59,865 nt of DNA, from positions 1 through 59,865 of the forward strand of contig CAKZPV010000030.1 in the NCBI GenBank assembly GCA_937139405.1, given 5' to 3'. Below are positions 26,470 to 36,100 of this stretch, piece by piece. Within the stretch, counting starts at the first letter, position 1. Each line of letters starts with the position of its first letter. Below the pieces are notes generated by a model. It ran no database searches, was not told where the DNA came from, and was given only the letters and a program-made list of their open reading frames with translations. The position numbers were made by a program, and so were the translations under genes. The stretch is from an uncultured Nitrospirota bacterium (GTDB lineage Bacteria; Nitrospirota; Nitrospiria; Nitrospirales; UBA8639).

Positions 26470-27177
26470 TTAGGCAAAAGGCAGAGAGCCCGACGACATG
26501 TCTTTTCCCTGTATCCGTTTCACAATGTTCCCATCGCCCAACACGAGTACTCGATTCGCTCGTCGTGCAACATGAGAATCATGAGTCACCACAATCATCG
26601 TCAACCCCTTAGCATTCAGCGATTCCAAGAGTTCCATAATTTGTTGCCCAGAATGCGTGTCTAAATTCCCCGTGGGTTCATCTGCCAGCAACAAGGAGGG
26701 TTGCATAATAATCGCTCGCGCAATCACCACACGTTGGCGTTGCCCAACCGACAGTTGATTGGGCCGATGATGGACACGATCTGCCAGCCCCACAGACCCA
26801 AGGGCTTCCTGTGCACGACGTTGCCGTTCTGAAGCAGGAATGCCGGCAAAGACCATAGGCAATGCCACGTTGCCCAACGCCGTCAAACGAGGTACGAGAT
26901 GGAAGGATTGAAAGATAAATCCAATTTGATGTTGGCGAAGTTGACTGAGGGCTTGGTCGTCTAGCTGACTGACATCTTCGTCATTGAAGAGGTAGGAACC
27001 CTCACTAGGCCGAAGTAAGCATCCAATAATATTGAGCAAGGTAGACTTCCCTGATCCGGATGGCCCCACAATGGCCACATACTCCCCTGTTTGAATGCTT
27101 TCACTCGTGTCCCGCAGCGCATAGATGGGCTGCCCGCCGACCTCATAACTTTTCACAATATGTTGAAGTTCAATCAC
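26470..27177 (-). CDS. ABC transporter ATP-binding protein (MacB/LolD type)
   Basis: 235 residues forming one nucleotide-binding domain: Walker A GPSGSGKST near residue 38, Q-loop in GFIFQSFHLVPRLTALGNV, signature LSVGQRQRV (the usual LSGGQ is LSVGQ here), Walker B LLLADEPTGNLD, and the H-loop VTHDSHV. This is the MacB/LolD/FtsE subgroup. It starts at a GTG that overlaps the last base of the fusion-protein stop (TAGTG), so translation is coupled. It powers the two permeases encoded next. The Gly to Val change in the signature is a mild oddity also tolerated elsewhere. Confidence 0.95.
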   Translation of the reverse strand: MIELQHIVKSYEVGGQPIYALRDTSESIQTGEYVAIVGPSGSGKSTLLNIIGCLLRPSEGSYLFNDEDVSQLDDQALSQLRQHQIGFIFQSFHLVPRLTALGNVALPMVFAGIPASERQRRAQEALGSVGLADRVHHRPNQLSVGQRQRVVIARAIIMQPSLLLADEPTGNLDTHSGQQIMELLESLNAKGLTMIVVTHDSHVARRANRVLVLGDGNIVKRIQGKDMSSGSLPFA

Positions 27178-28328
27178 TACTTTCTAGTGGAGGAACGGAC
27201 AACAACCTCAAGACCCTCTTCCATTCCTTCTTCATCTAAGGATGTGACAACCCGATCCTTTTCGGAAACCCCACTCAAGACTTCCACAAAATCCCAATTT
27301 CTCATTCCGATTTCCAAGGACCGAATTGCTAGAATATCCCTCTCCACCAGAAATACTTTGTGGCCTTCAAACAACGCAGACGGAGAAAGTCGCAAAACCT
27401 CATCTTTCACTAAGAGAATAACTTCCACATCAGCCGACGTCCCAGGCAATAAGGTCGACGCAAAAGTTTGATCATCCAATTCCACCTCAATTTCCACTGT
27501 CCGGTTTTGTTCCTCCACATCCAACACGTAAGACGCAATGTTCCGAACATGCCCTTCGTACTGCTGACCTGGAAACGGATCTAATGTAATTCGCACAGGT
27601 TGTCCAACATGAATTTTAGAAGAGTCCACCTCATCCATAGGGGCACTGATATAAATCGAGGACGGATCGATCAGATCCAAGACAGGTGGAACTGGTAGAG
27701 CGGGTGGTGAGGGTGTGGTCCATTCCCCGACTTCGATATCTAAATCGGCGACCACGCCTTTAAAAGGTGCATGCAAGACCGTTTTGGCTAATTCGGCCTT
27801 GGCCTCGATGATGCCAGAACGGGCATGAGCAATTTCGGCTTGGGCTTGTTTGCAAGAGACTTGAGTTGTTTGCGCCAAATTTTCATATTTATCCAACAAG
27901 TCAGTGGAGACTAGATCACGTTCCTCCAATTGCTGGTGTCGAATAAACTCTCGTTTGGCTCTGGCGGCCTCCAAACAAAATCGTTCTTCCTTTACCTCAA
28001 CGACGGCAAGCTCCCTTTTCGCCATCTGAACGGCTGCCTGCTGGGAATCATCATGCAGGCGAAGAAGGACATCACCAGCTTGCACGATATCGCCTTTTCG
28101 ATGGGGGATCTTTGCCACACGCCCACCGATTTCTGGAGACAACTTGGCCCTCTGTCGAGCTTTTACGGTCCCCGCTCTTGAATTTGTGATGGTGGATTCA
28201 ACCCGTCCACGTTCAACAGACATCACCGACACTGGTATAGGATCAGGGGTGAAGACAGAAAAATTCAAAAAGGCTCCCAATCCTACAAGAGCTAGCACAA
28301 TTCCCGCACGAATGAGCCAACGTTTCAT
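27177..28328 (-). CDS. Periplasmic adaptor (HlyD/MacA-like membrane fusion protein)
   Basis: 383 residues and first gene of the operon. One N-terminal membrane anchor (LIRAGIVLALVGLGAFLNF), then a lipoyl-like half (GTVKARQRAKLSPEIGGRVA), a long coiled-coil hairpin (about 95-180, rich in Glu, Lys and Ala), the second lipoyl half (HAPFKGVVADLDIEVGEW) and a beta-barrel domain. This is the MacA/HlyD adaptor plan that links an inner-membrane ABC transporter to an outer-membrane channel. No TolC-like gene is nearby. The start ATG at 28328 lacks a strong ribosome binding site. The operon is followed on the other side by the helicase gene's terminator. Confidence 0.92.
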   Translation of the reverse strand: MKRWLIRAGIVLALVGLGAFLNFSVFTPDPIPVSVMSVERGRVESTITNSRAGTVKARQRAKLSPEIGGRVAKIPHRKGDIVQAGDVLLRLHDDSQQAAVQMAKRELAVVEVKEERFCLEAARAKREFIRHQQLEERDLVSTDLLDKYENLAQTTQVSCKQAQAEIAHARSGIIEAKAELAKTVLHAPFKGVVADLDIEVGEWTTPSPPALPVPPVLDLIDPSSIYISAPMDEVDSSKIHVGQPVRITLDPFPGQQYEGHVRNIASYVLDVEEQNRTVEIEVELDDQTFASTLLPGTSADVEVILLVKDEVLRLSPSALFEGHKVFLVERDILAIRSLEIGMRNWDFVEVLSGVSEKDRVVTSLDEEGMEEGLEVVVRSSTRK

Positions 28329-28415
28329 AGAAGAAGTCTAGCAGATCTGTGGATGGTCCCAAAAATATTTCAACCGCTTTGTCGACACAAGCTTCCTAGT
28401 TGGAACTCATCATGA

Positions 28416-28455
28416 CAAAAAAATCCCCCAAGGGTCGAAAAGACTCTTGAGGGAT
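28416..28455 (-). terminator. Rho-independent terminator of the DEAD-box helicase gene
   Basis: On the minus strand, ATCCCTCAAGAGTC pairs with GACCCTTGGGGGAT (28423-28455, loop of 5) and is followed by a run of T (28417-28423 as A on the plus strand). It sits 27 bases after the helicase stop. Confidence 0.85.
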
Positions 28456-28482
28456 ACACGTATATTCCGTGAAGTAAATTTC

Positions 28483-29787
28483 CTAGAATGTATAGGAAGA
28501 CGACCGCGGACGACCCCCTGACTGGCTTCGACCTGGACGTTCTGATTGTGGTCCTCTCGAACCATTACTATTTCCATAAGCTGGTCGTGCACCTCTAGGA
28601 CCGTTCGAATTCCCATAACCCGGACGCGGAGCACGAGTTGCAGCATGACTCACGATAGGTGCGCGACTGCCCGGCGCACATGGCACCGCTTTTCCTAAGA
28701 GTCTTTCGATCATTCGCAAGGAGCGGTAATCATCACCCGTCACAAAACTCGTGGCCCAACCTGTAGCTTTCATCCGTGCCGTGCGGCCAATACGGTGCAC
28801 ATAATCTTCTGGCACATTTGGCAAATCGTAATTGATCACGTGACGAATATTGTCCACGTCTAATCCACGCGCAGCAATATCCGTTGCCACTAACACTTCG
28901 AATCGTCCACGTCGAAATCCCTCAAGTGCAGCCCGACGTTGTGGGAGACGACGCCCAGCATGCAAAACACCGGCGCGACAGCCCACTTTTTCTAGTGTTT
29001 CTCCGATTCGATCAGCTCGATGTTTGGTGCGAGTAAAGACCAGCACCGAACCTTCCGTTTCCTTCAAGATGGAGAGTAATAGCGAGGTTTTTTCGGAATT
29101 ATTAACATGATGAACCGTATGCGTAACCCCTTCAGCAACCGTTGCAGATTTTGCCACCAAAGCTTTGACAGGGTTTTTTAATGACATACGCGCCAGATCA
29201 TCTAAATTGTCCGGCATCGTGGCCGAAAACAGTAATGTCTGCCGATCCTCCGGCAAGGCCTCAATAATTTGATTCAATTGCGGGGCAAACCCCATATCCA
29301 ACATCCGATCGGCTTCGTCTAACACCACAATACTCAGTTGAGTGAACAATATGGTGCCTTGCCACATATGATCCAACAATCGACCAGGCGTGGCAATGAT
29401 GATATCAGGGCGCTGCCGCAGCCCACGGACTTGAGCATGCATATCGGCTCCGCCGACTACGGTCGTGGAAAAAATTCCCCGTGAACGACCAAGTTTATCG
29501 ACCGTACCTTGAATTTGAAAGGCTAACTCCCTGGTAGGCGCTAAGATCAACGCACGAGGCTTCCCTTTAGGGCCGGCAGCCAAACGTTCAATCATCGGAA
29601 TGACAAACGCTGCTGTTTTACCAGTACCGGTTTGAGCACATCCCAAGACATCATGCCCCTCCAATGCCGGAGGAATGGCTTTGACTTGAATGGGGGTAGG
29701 CTCTTTTAATCCAGCCCTCTCAAGGGCTTCAACTAAACGCTCAGACACACCAAGCGCACTAAACTGAGATAACGCAGTTGCAGACAT
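28483..29787 (-). CDS. DEAD-box ATP-dependent RNA helicase (RhlE-like)
   Basis: 434 residues. The Q motif (TPIQVKAIPPAL), Walker A AQTGTGKT at 51-58, PTRELA, DEADRMLDMGF, SAT and the C-terminal HRIGRTAR motif are all present, in the RhlE order. After about residue 370 comes a basic, low-complexity tail with a near-repeated YGNSNG-P/S-RG unit, probably an RNA-binding extension. It unwinds short RNA duplexes in ribosome assembly or mRNA decay, often at low temperature. The start ATG follows AAAAGGAA. A long leader with a promoter-like site lies upstream and an intrinsic terminator downstream, so the gene looks monocistronic. Confidence 0.95.
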   Translation of the reverse strand: MSATALSQFSALGVSERLVEALERAGLKEPTPIQVKAIPPALEGHDVLGCAQTGTGKTAAFVIPMIERLAAGPKGKPRALILAPTRELAFQIQGTVDKLGRSRGIFSTTVVGGADMHAQVRGLRQRPDIIIATPGRLLDHMWQGTILFTQLSIVVLDEADRMLDMGFAPQLNQIIEALPEDRQTLLFSATMPDNLDDLARMSLKNPVKALVAKSATVAEGVTHTVHHVNNSEKTSLLLSILKETEGSVLVFTRTKHRADRIGETLEKVGCRAGVLHAGRRLPQRRAALEGFRRGRFEVLVATDIAARGLDVDNIRHVINYDLPNVPEDYVHRIGRTARMKATGWATSFVTGDDYRSLRMIERLLGKAVPCAPGSRAPIVSHAATRAPRPGYGNSNGPRGARPAYGNSNGSRGPQSERPGRSQSGGRPRSSSYTF

Positions 29788-29952
29788 AACACTATTCCTT
29801 TTGTTACAAGGACCGTATCTACACGTGTTCAGAAAACCGAGAGAAGCAGAATCAGGTGGGAAGTCCGCTCCGAGCAGGATCTGGTCGCGATACGATCGCG
29901 AGGCCCGAAGTATTGTGAATGTTCTCGCCGTCGGACCGATTCAGCATGAACG
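29788..29952 (-). ncRNA. Structured 5' leader of the helicase mRNA
   Basis: If the promoter at 29959-29987 is used, the mRNA has about 165 untranslated bases. They include a perfect TCGCGAT-ACG-ATCGCGA hairpin (29885-29901 on the plus strand). Long structured leaders are known for cold-shock and helicase genes and can respond to temperature or to the helicase itself. The function here is inferred. Confidence 0.4.
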
Positions 29953-29958
29953 AATTAC

Positions 29959-29987
29959 AGAGTACAGTACAATCTGAAAGCTGTCAA
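29959..29987 (-). promoter_or_regulatory. Sigma-70-type promoter candidate for the helicase gene
   Basis: On the minus strand a perfect TTGACA (29982-29987) is followed, after exactly 17 bases, by TACTCT (29959-29964). The -35 box is ideal and the -10 box is weak (three of six). Confidence 0.5.
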
Positions 29988-30046
29988 ATACCAGGAAAAC
30001 CAGCTTGAGGGGGTTCCTTCCACACATCCACAAAAGGATTCACACT

Positions 30047-30556
30047 ATGAGCAGCATCTACAACATCATCTGCCAATCTATTACTGGTGAAGACCAGCCT
30101 CTTTCTACCTATAAAGATAAGGTCTTGCTCATCGTCAACACGGCTTCAAAGTGCGGATTCACGCCGCAATTTCAAGGACTAGAAGCTCTCTACACACAAT
30201 ATCACGCACACGGCTTTGAGGTGCTAGGATTTCCATGCAATCAATTCGGTAGCCAAGATCCGGGAAGCCATGAAGAAATCCAACATTTTTGCCAAACCAA
30301 CTACAAAGTCAGCTTCCCCATGTTCGCCAAGCTTGAGGTAAATGGACCCAATACCCATCCCCTCTACCAACATCTCAAAAGCCAAGCACCAGGATTGATG
30401 GGATCAGAAGCGATAAAATGGAACTTCACCAAATTCCTTGTCGATCAAGCGGGAAACGTCCAAGACCGATTTGCTCCAACAACCAAACCAGAGGACTTGT
30501 CCTCCATTATCAAGACAATGCTATCCCCCAATCCCGACAATTCCCTCCCACTCTAA
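30047..30556 (+). CDS. Glutathione peroxidase family protein
   Basis: 169 residues from the ATG at 30047 (AAAGGATT upstream). The thioredoxin-fold peroxidase core is clear. The peroxidatic Cys36 sits in NTASKCGFTPQF, followed by the GFPCNQF block with the second Cys and by the WNFTKFLVD segment that holds the conserved Trp and Asn of the tetrad. It reduces hydrogen peroxide and organic peroxides. Cys-containing members usually take electrons from thioredoxin rather than glutathione. It has no signal peptide, so it is cytoplasmic. It reads divergently from the helicase gene. Confidence 0.95.
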   Translation: MSSIYNIICQSITGEDQPLSTYKDKVLLIVNTASKCGFTPQFQGLEALYTQYHAHGFEVLGFPCNQFGSQDPGSHEEIQHFCQTNYKVSFPMFAKLEVNGPNTHPLYQHLKSQAPGLMGSEAIKWNFTKFLVDQAGNVQDRFAPTTKPEDLSSIIKTMLSPNPDNSLPL

Positions 30557-30816
30557 AAACCTATCGTTTGAATGCTGCTAATTCGTAGATTTTAAAACTA
30601 TCGTTTCAAGCTATTAAGATGGGCAGGAGGTTTAAAAGCTGGCTATCGATACCATCGAACCTGCGATGCCCCTCTATACCATTATTTTTACAGGGTTTTT
30701 CTCTACTACATTCGCAATCGTCTCAACGCCCACATTTTGGCTTTAATATTGCTTTTCTATATGTCCATGCAAGCACTTGAACAATGTACCATTTTCTAAT
30801 TCGCATGGAGGCGACA

Positions 30817-31740
30817 ATGTTAATTCTAGAATCGCATGGAACATTCCCCACTTCAAATGATTCTTCTTCATTATCAAGCGTTGATGATTCTCAGCTAACC
30901 ATACTCCCTAAACAGAACGACCATTCCAGAATGGAGAACCTATACTCCACAATACTTCAACAGGCAAAAAAAGCGGCCTCTACTCATATTGATTCAGAAT
31001 CTTCAAAAGGAACACAGGCATGGTGGCGCTTCAGCTTCCCCCACCAATTATTTTCTAAGCCCGTTAATGCGGAACAACTCGAAGCCAATTTATTCGAAGA
31101 AGAAACACGCATTCGCCGGTATACCGCTGGACAAGATCGAGAATACTTCCTGCAATTAGTGGAAGAAGCAAGAAAGGCCATCAACATGGAACCGCCCCGC
31201 CTATTATATGCACAACAATTAGCCGGACATGTTTCAAGTAATATTGGTTTTTTCAAAACCATCCTTCCACATATCTTAGCCCTCTTAATTTTATTAGCTT
31301 ATTTTTGGGGGTTAGCGTTGACTATTCCAAACAGTGAATTCTTTGACCTATCCACAGATGTGAAAGAAAACCCACTTCATCTGCTCATGCTAGCTGCCTA
31401 TATGGGTTTGGCAGGAGGAGCAGTCAGCATGATGTTTGACTTTAATAAAATTTTCAGAAAATCCCAACCACCATTCCTTGCCCTCATACAAATGGCCCTT
31501 CGACCCTTGGTCGGCGGATTCTTAGCCGCCTTTATGTTTAGTGTGTTAGCCAGTGGCTTTCTCAATGATGTGGTTCCTCCTATGTTTCTGGTCCCATTTA
31601 ATCCTGAGCAACCAGCAGAAAAATTATTTTTAGGCGTATTAGGATTATCATTTTTGTTTGGATTTTCAGAACGCATCCCTTCAATGGTCATTCAAAGAAC
31701 AATCCAAAGGACTAAACCGACGCCTGACTCTCAGCAATGA
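30817..31740 (+). CDS. Integral membrane protein of unknown function
   Basis: 307 residues from the ATG at 30817, chosen because GGAGG lies six bases upstream. The first 150 residues are soluble and include a charged, helical stretch (EEETRIRRYTAGQDREYFLQ, VEEARKAI). Four hydrophobic segments follow (HILALLILLAYFWGLALTI, LLMLAAYMGLAGGAVSMMF, LVGGFLAAFMFSVLASGF, LFLGVLGLSFLFGFSERI), and a short cytoplasmic tail. I do not recognise the family. The gene stands alone, 260 bases after the peroxidase gene. Confidence 0.8.
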   Translation: MLILESHGTFPTSNDSSSLSSVDDSQLTILPKQNDHSRMENLYSTILQQAKKAASTHIDSESSKGTQAWWRFSFPHQLFSKPVNAEQLEANLFEEETRIRRYTAGQDREYFLQLVEEARKAINMEPPRLLYAQQLAGHVSSNIGFFKTILPHILALLILLAYFWGLALTIPNSEFFDLSTDVKENPLHLLMLAAYMGLAGGAVSMMFDFNKIFRKSQPPFLALIQMALRPLVGGFLAAFMFSVLASGFLNDVVPPMFLVPFNPEQPAEKLFLGVLGLSFLFGFSERIPSMVIQRTIQRTKPTPDSQQ

Positions 31741-32354
31741 CACGTATACACAATCTGATAGCCAGCACAACCCTACACCTTAAGAATGCCACTATTGCTC
31801 AGAAAGCTCATTGAACAAACCAATAGAAGATTCTTGATTCGAACGCATGAAAATGAAGCTTTTCCAAATGCGCTGGCAGAGCAATCGTGAAACTGCCAGA
31901 GTTGGACTTCTCCTACGATCGCACTAGAAGACATCGCGCCAACCTTTAAAGGTTCTGCATGTCACATCATGATACTTCAACAAAATGTCAAAAGAGCATT
32001 GCGAGAAAAACCCGAAAGGCCATTGGAAGGCCATGCCGGAAAAGCATTAACATAGAAAACTCATTCGGGTTTACTATGCCAATCCCTATTCTTATTTCTT
32101 AAGAGGGGACTTTTTTTGAAATGATTTCACAAGGTACGCGCTATGGCAGCTCGATTACCAACTCATTATTTGTCATCCTTTTCAGGATATCAGGTAAGGT
32201 AGCAATAAAGACTTTCCCCTGCATGCATCTTCGTAAAAAAGCAGTAGGCAAAAGGACCTCAAACCGATTACACTAGACTTCACGAAACCGGGAGCCCAAT
32301 CTCCATCTATCAAACTTACTTGAGTTTTCAAAATTCAGAAAGGACGCAGCACTC
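31741..32354. other. Intergenic region without a convincing gene
   Basis: 614 bases. The only structure I see is an inverted pair AAACCCGAA/TTCGGGTTT in the 32000-32080 area with a loop of about 50 bases. Short frames exist on both strands but none has a ribosome binding site or family resemblance. Confidence 0.4.
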
Positions 32355-32738
32355 ATGGCCGAACAACACAAGCAATATGCCGCAGGAAAATCTGGAGAAC
32401 TCTACGGATACACAGGGAAGAATGCCCCTGATGGCACAACGGCCCTGGTAGAACAAGACGGAATCACACTCACTGCTGATGGTCTCAAGTATTGTCAAAG
32501 ACGAGGGTACTCTGCACCAATGGTGGCAACCCTTCGTGTCCTACACGACCAATATCAGGCACCAGCTGTAGGGCAAGCCATTACCGCCGCAGCTCTCAAC
32601 GCGGATATGATGTTAGAAAAACAAAACAATACAAAAAAAATGTCCGAACGACTCCGATTAGACTGGGAACAACAGGACAAAGCCTTCAAGGCTAATGTCG
32701 TCGCCGAGGCAAAAAAACTAGCCGCAGCAAAATCTTAG
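32355..32738 (+). CDS. Hypothetical 127-residue basic protein
   Basis: A soluble protein starting ten bases after GAAAGGA. It is rich in Ala, Lys and Gln, with a helical, charged C-terminal half (NTKKMSERLRLDWEQQDK, KANVVAEAKKLAAAKS). The N-terminal part carries GKSGELYGYTGKNAPDG. No membrane segment, Cys pair beyond one Cys, or known motif is visible, and I do not recognise the family. It lies 46 bases upstream of the tiny Lys-rich protein gene and is probably co-transcribed with it. A nucleic-acid-binding role is possible from composition only. Confidence 0.65.
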   Translation: MAEQHKQYAAGKSGELYGYTGKNAPDGTTALVEQDGITLTADGLKYCQRRGYSAPMVATLRVLHDQYQAPAVGQAITAAALNADMMLEKQNNTKKMSERLRLDWEQQDKAFKANVVAEAKKLAAAKS

Positions 32739-32784
32739 CCTTCATCAAGAAACCCTCAACAACACATTCACAAGGAGCGTGTCC

Positions 32785-32877
32785 ATGGGGAAAAGCCAGG
32801 ACTCAAAAAAAGAAACCAAAAAGAAGCCCGCCAAAACCATGAAAGAAAAGCGGGCCGAGAAAAAAGCGAAAAAATAA
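32785..32877 (+). CDS. Very small Lys-rich protein (30 residues)
   Basis: An ATG nine bases after AAGGAG opens a 30-residue frame, MGKSQDSKKETKKKPAKTMK followed by EKRAEKKAKK. More than a third of the residues are Lys. Similar tiny proteins with a conserved MGK start and KPAKTxKEKRAxKK core occur widely in bacteria, usually without an assigned function. The strong ribosome binding site and the match to that pattern support a real gene. It probably binds RNA, DNA or ribosomes, by charge alone. A strong hairpin follows 31 bases after the stop. Confidence 0.7.
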   Translation: MGKSQDSKKETKKKPAKTMKEKRAEKKAKK

Positions 32878-32907
32878 TCCACATAGGACTTAGGTCTTCT
32901 AACCAGA

Positions 32908-32935
32908 CTGGCGGGGAGGTGCAGCCCCTCGCCAG
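32908..32935 (+). terminator. Imperfect GC-rich hairpin after the small Lys-rich gene
   Basis: CTGGCGGGG (from 32908) pairs with CCCC-T-CGCCAG (to 32935) with one bulge. There is no U-run, so termination is possible but not certain. Confidence 0.4.
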
Positions 32936-33150
32936 ACTTAGGCTCCCGCCCAAGGTCCTAACACATCCTATTGAAGACACTTGTGCGATAGAAGACCATG
33001 CAGGCAAATACTCTTTCCTTGAAAAAGACATCCTCCCAATACCTCCCACATCCCTACCGAACACACTACATTTATTTTTCCTATGCGCACTTGACAGGAA
33101 CCTAAGAACCAAAGGATGACTACAAATATTTCCGAGTCAGGACTATTAGT

Positions 33151-36100
33151 TCATTCATGGATTGAGAAAGTATCTTGAAATGTCCCATTCACAGAAATGA
33201 ATTCCATATCCATTCGGGTATCTGTCGCATTCATGAGCAAATATCCTTTACTATTTCCTTCTTCACGACAAAAGTGAACTGCGAAATATTCATATTCACT
33301 ATCGGAATGAGAACAAGTGGTTAATGATGGACCGACTGTTCCCACAATCACAAAAACAGTTCCTGCTCGTCGCAAGTACTCATTATCTGATCCATCATCA
33401 GCGACAGCGCCAGCAGAAAACTTTCCTGCCTGAACCATGGCCAACGAATGAGAGCGTTGATAATCATGATCATGTCCTTGAAGAACAACATCGACTCCTT
33501 CGTCAATCAGAAATTGTGCAAAGCTTTGCCCAATCTCGCAACTCTTATTACCTATGGTAATACAATTTTTGTGCATACCCACGGCCACCCAATCACCTTC
33601 ACTTTTAGCCGTACGAATAGTATTCATTAACCAATTCCGTTCAGCAGAACCGGAGCCGTACGTGTAATCAACATTATCAATAATTAAATCTGGTGAAGTT
33701 GCAATGACAGTGAGTGGACCGAGATCAAATGAAAAATTGACGCTATAGCCACCTGGACCAGTTTCACTATTCATTTGATCTGGCATACAAGCAGCAAATT
33801 CACGAATAAAACCATCAACTCGACTATCTTCTTCATGATTCCCTGCCACAATTTCAAACGGATAATTATTGCCAAGGTAGCTATGAACCCAATCACACCA
33901 AGCTAATTCTGGCGTGATTTGGCTGTACGCCATATCCCCTAAGAGAAGAAAAGCATCAATATCACGATATTTCATATCATTCATGAGTATTCCAGCTTGG
34001 TCATTTTTTCCTCCAAAATCTCCAGCTGCAGCAAAAGTTGCTATGTCATCACTTGTTGATGTGGAGACATTTATGGAAGCGATGACCTGCCTGGAAGGAT
34101 CAGCAATGCTGGTCGCAGTCAACGTATAGGATCCCTCTTGAGCTGGTGGAGTATATGTAATTGTATGACCGCTCCCATTGACCGTGCCTCCGGACGTCGA
34201 CCAAGACACATTCGTATTCGTTGTACCCTCTACTGTGGCGGTAAAGGAACGACTTGCATGAATCTTGAGATTGGCACTCATCGGAGTGAGACTCATAGTG
34301 ACAAGCTGGTTTCCACTCCCCCCCAACCCATCCATAGTCAGAGCCTCTAGATAATTGGTGCCCCATTCCGTCGATTCCTCAATAGCAGTTCCTTCATCCC
34401 ACGCATTAAAGGTGGTAATCAATTGCCAATCTTCCTTAGAGGCAACCAGTTCTTGAATATTCTGATTCCAGAGAAAAAGATCGCGTTCTAGTCGAGCTGT
34501 CGATTCATCGGCTTTCCAAAATCCAGGTGAGATAGACATGGAATAGCCAGTTTGATGATCAACTGCTACATCAGGAGCATATTGATGCCATGAGTTTGGT
34601 TGCTTAGCACAGGATTGATAATTAGGAAAGACTTTAAGCACCAGATGCCAATCTTCCTCTATGGCCTGTAACCATGTATCAACAATGGAACAACCTACGT
34701 CATCAGTGTTATACACAAATAATACTGGCTTATGATTCACATGAGCATAGGATTGAGAAGCAGTATAATGAGTTTGGAGATATGCCAGGTCAGCTTTAAG
34801 CTCAGCCACACTAGGGCTTTCAAGCCCTTCTTTTCTATAATAGATAGCCCATTTCAGGTCAGAGCTTAAAGCTTTAGTTCGATTTAAAAGGAGGGGAACA
34901 CGTTCAGCTTCTTGCTGAACATTACGGCCCCTCCAAGAAACAATTCCCATGTCAATTTTTGCAAAATCAAAAGAGGCAATATGCGAATCAACCGTCGCTT
35001 GCTCACTACTATCATAATAACCTGCGGATGGACGATAAGAAACGTGGCTACCATTAACCATCCAACCTTGAGGAAACCACGGATCATAAAAAGCCGCACG
35101 AACTGGAAAAGTGAGATTATTATGATCACTAGGATCAGATTGCACCGTAATCGTAATGTCATCGCTATGGATTAAGGCCCCATCAAATGAGGATAATCTC
35201 AATACATACGATCCCACCGTACTAAATTTAACAAGAGCTCTCAATGAGGAACCATCGCTAAAAGAAACCGTACCCGGCCCAGACACCGTACTCCATTTAT
35301 GCGAGAGATCTCTCCTCGGCACCCCTTTGTCATGAACGATTCCCTTGAGATTCAGGCTGTCTTTGAGGAACACGTTTGCATCAGGTCCCGCATCGAGCAC
35401 TAAAGAAGTATTAGATAAGGAGTTCTCCTTGGTAACAAAAATCGTCCTATCATCAGAAACACCCAATTGTTCATCAGATGCAGGCTGGCGTAACACATAG
35501 TTTTCTACATCTTGAAACAGAACGTTTGCTTGAGCATGATAAGGTTTGGCAGTCATGAGTGTGGGCGGCCCACTAAGACGACTCCCTTCGACAGTCATGA
35601 TTCCAGGCAAACCATCATCCACAATCGTACCAGTAAGATGAGCTTGAGCAGGTGAGATAATTGTTTGATTCGAAGAGCCCTTACTAGACGGAGAAGTATA
35701 TTGTGTTGGTTCACGGGCACTTAATGTCAAAAAAAGTTGTGGAGGCTCCGCACTTTCTTTCGAAGAATAATCGGCTCCATCAGAGGACGGAGATTCCATT
35801 CTTAAGCTATACACGCCATTAGTTTGAACCAGAGATGTGACATCCCATGAATAGGATTTCCCAGCGCTGACTTTATTTACCGCATTAATGATATGTCCAG
35901 TCTTCTGTGGGGCAGAGTTCCAGGTGACACTATCTTCAACCCAATGGTTATGTTCTGCCTGAAAAAGATTGCCACCTACATTCGAAGAATCATGATTGTG
36001 CAATTGCAATACTGCCTTCACAACCTTGCGTTGCTTGATACCCTTAACACCAAACTTCAAGAGTATATGCTTCTGAGAGAAATAATCGACTTGAAGTTTA

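Noticed and set aside
32000-32080. Inverted pair AAACCCGAA/TTCGGGTTT, considered as a small RNA
   Set aside because: The loop is about 50 bases, there is no promoter I can see and no terminator tail, so I cannot support an RNA gene.
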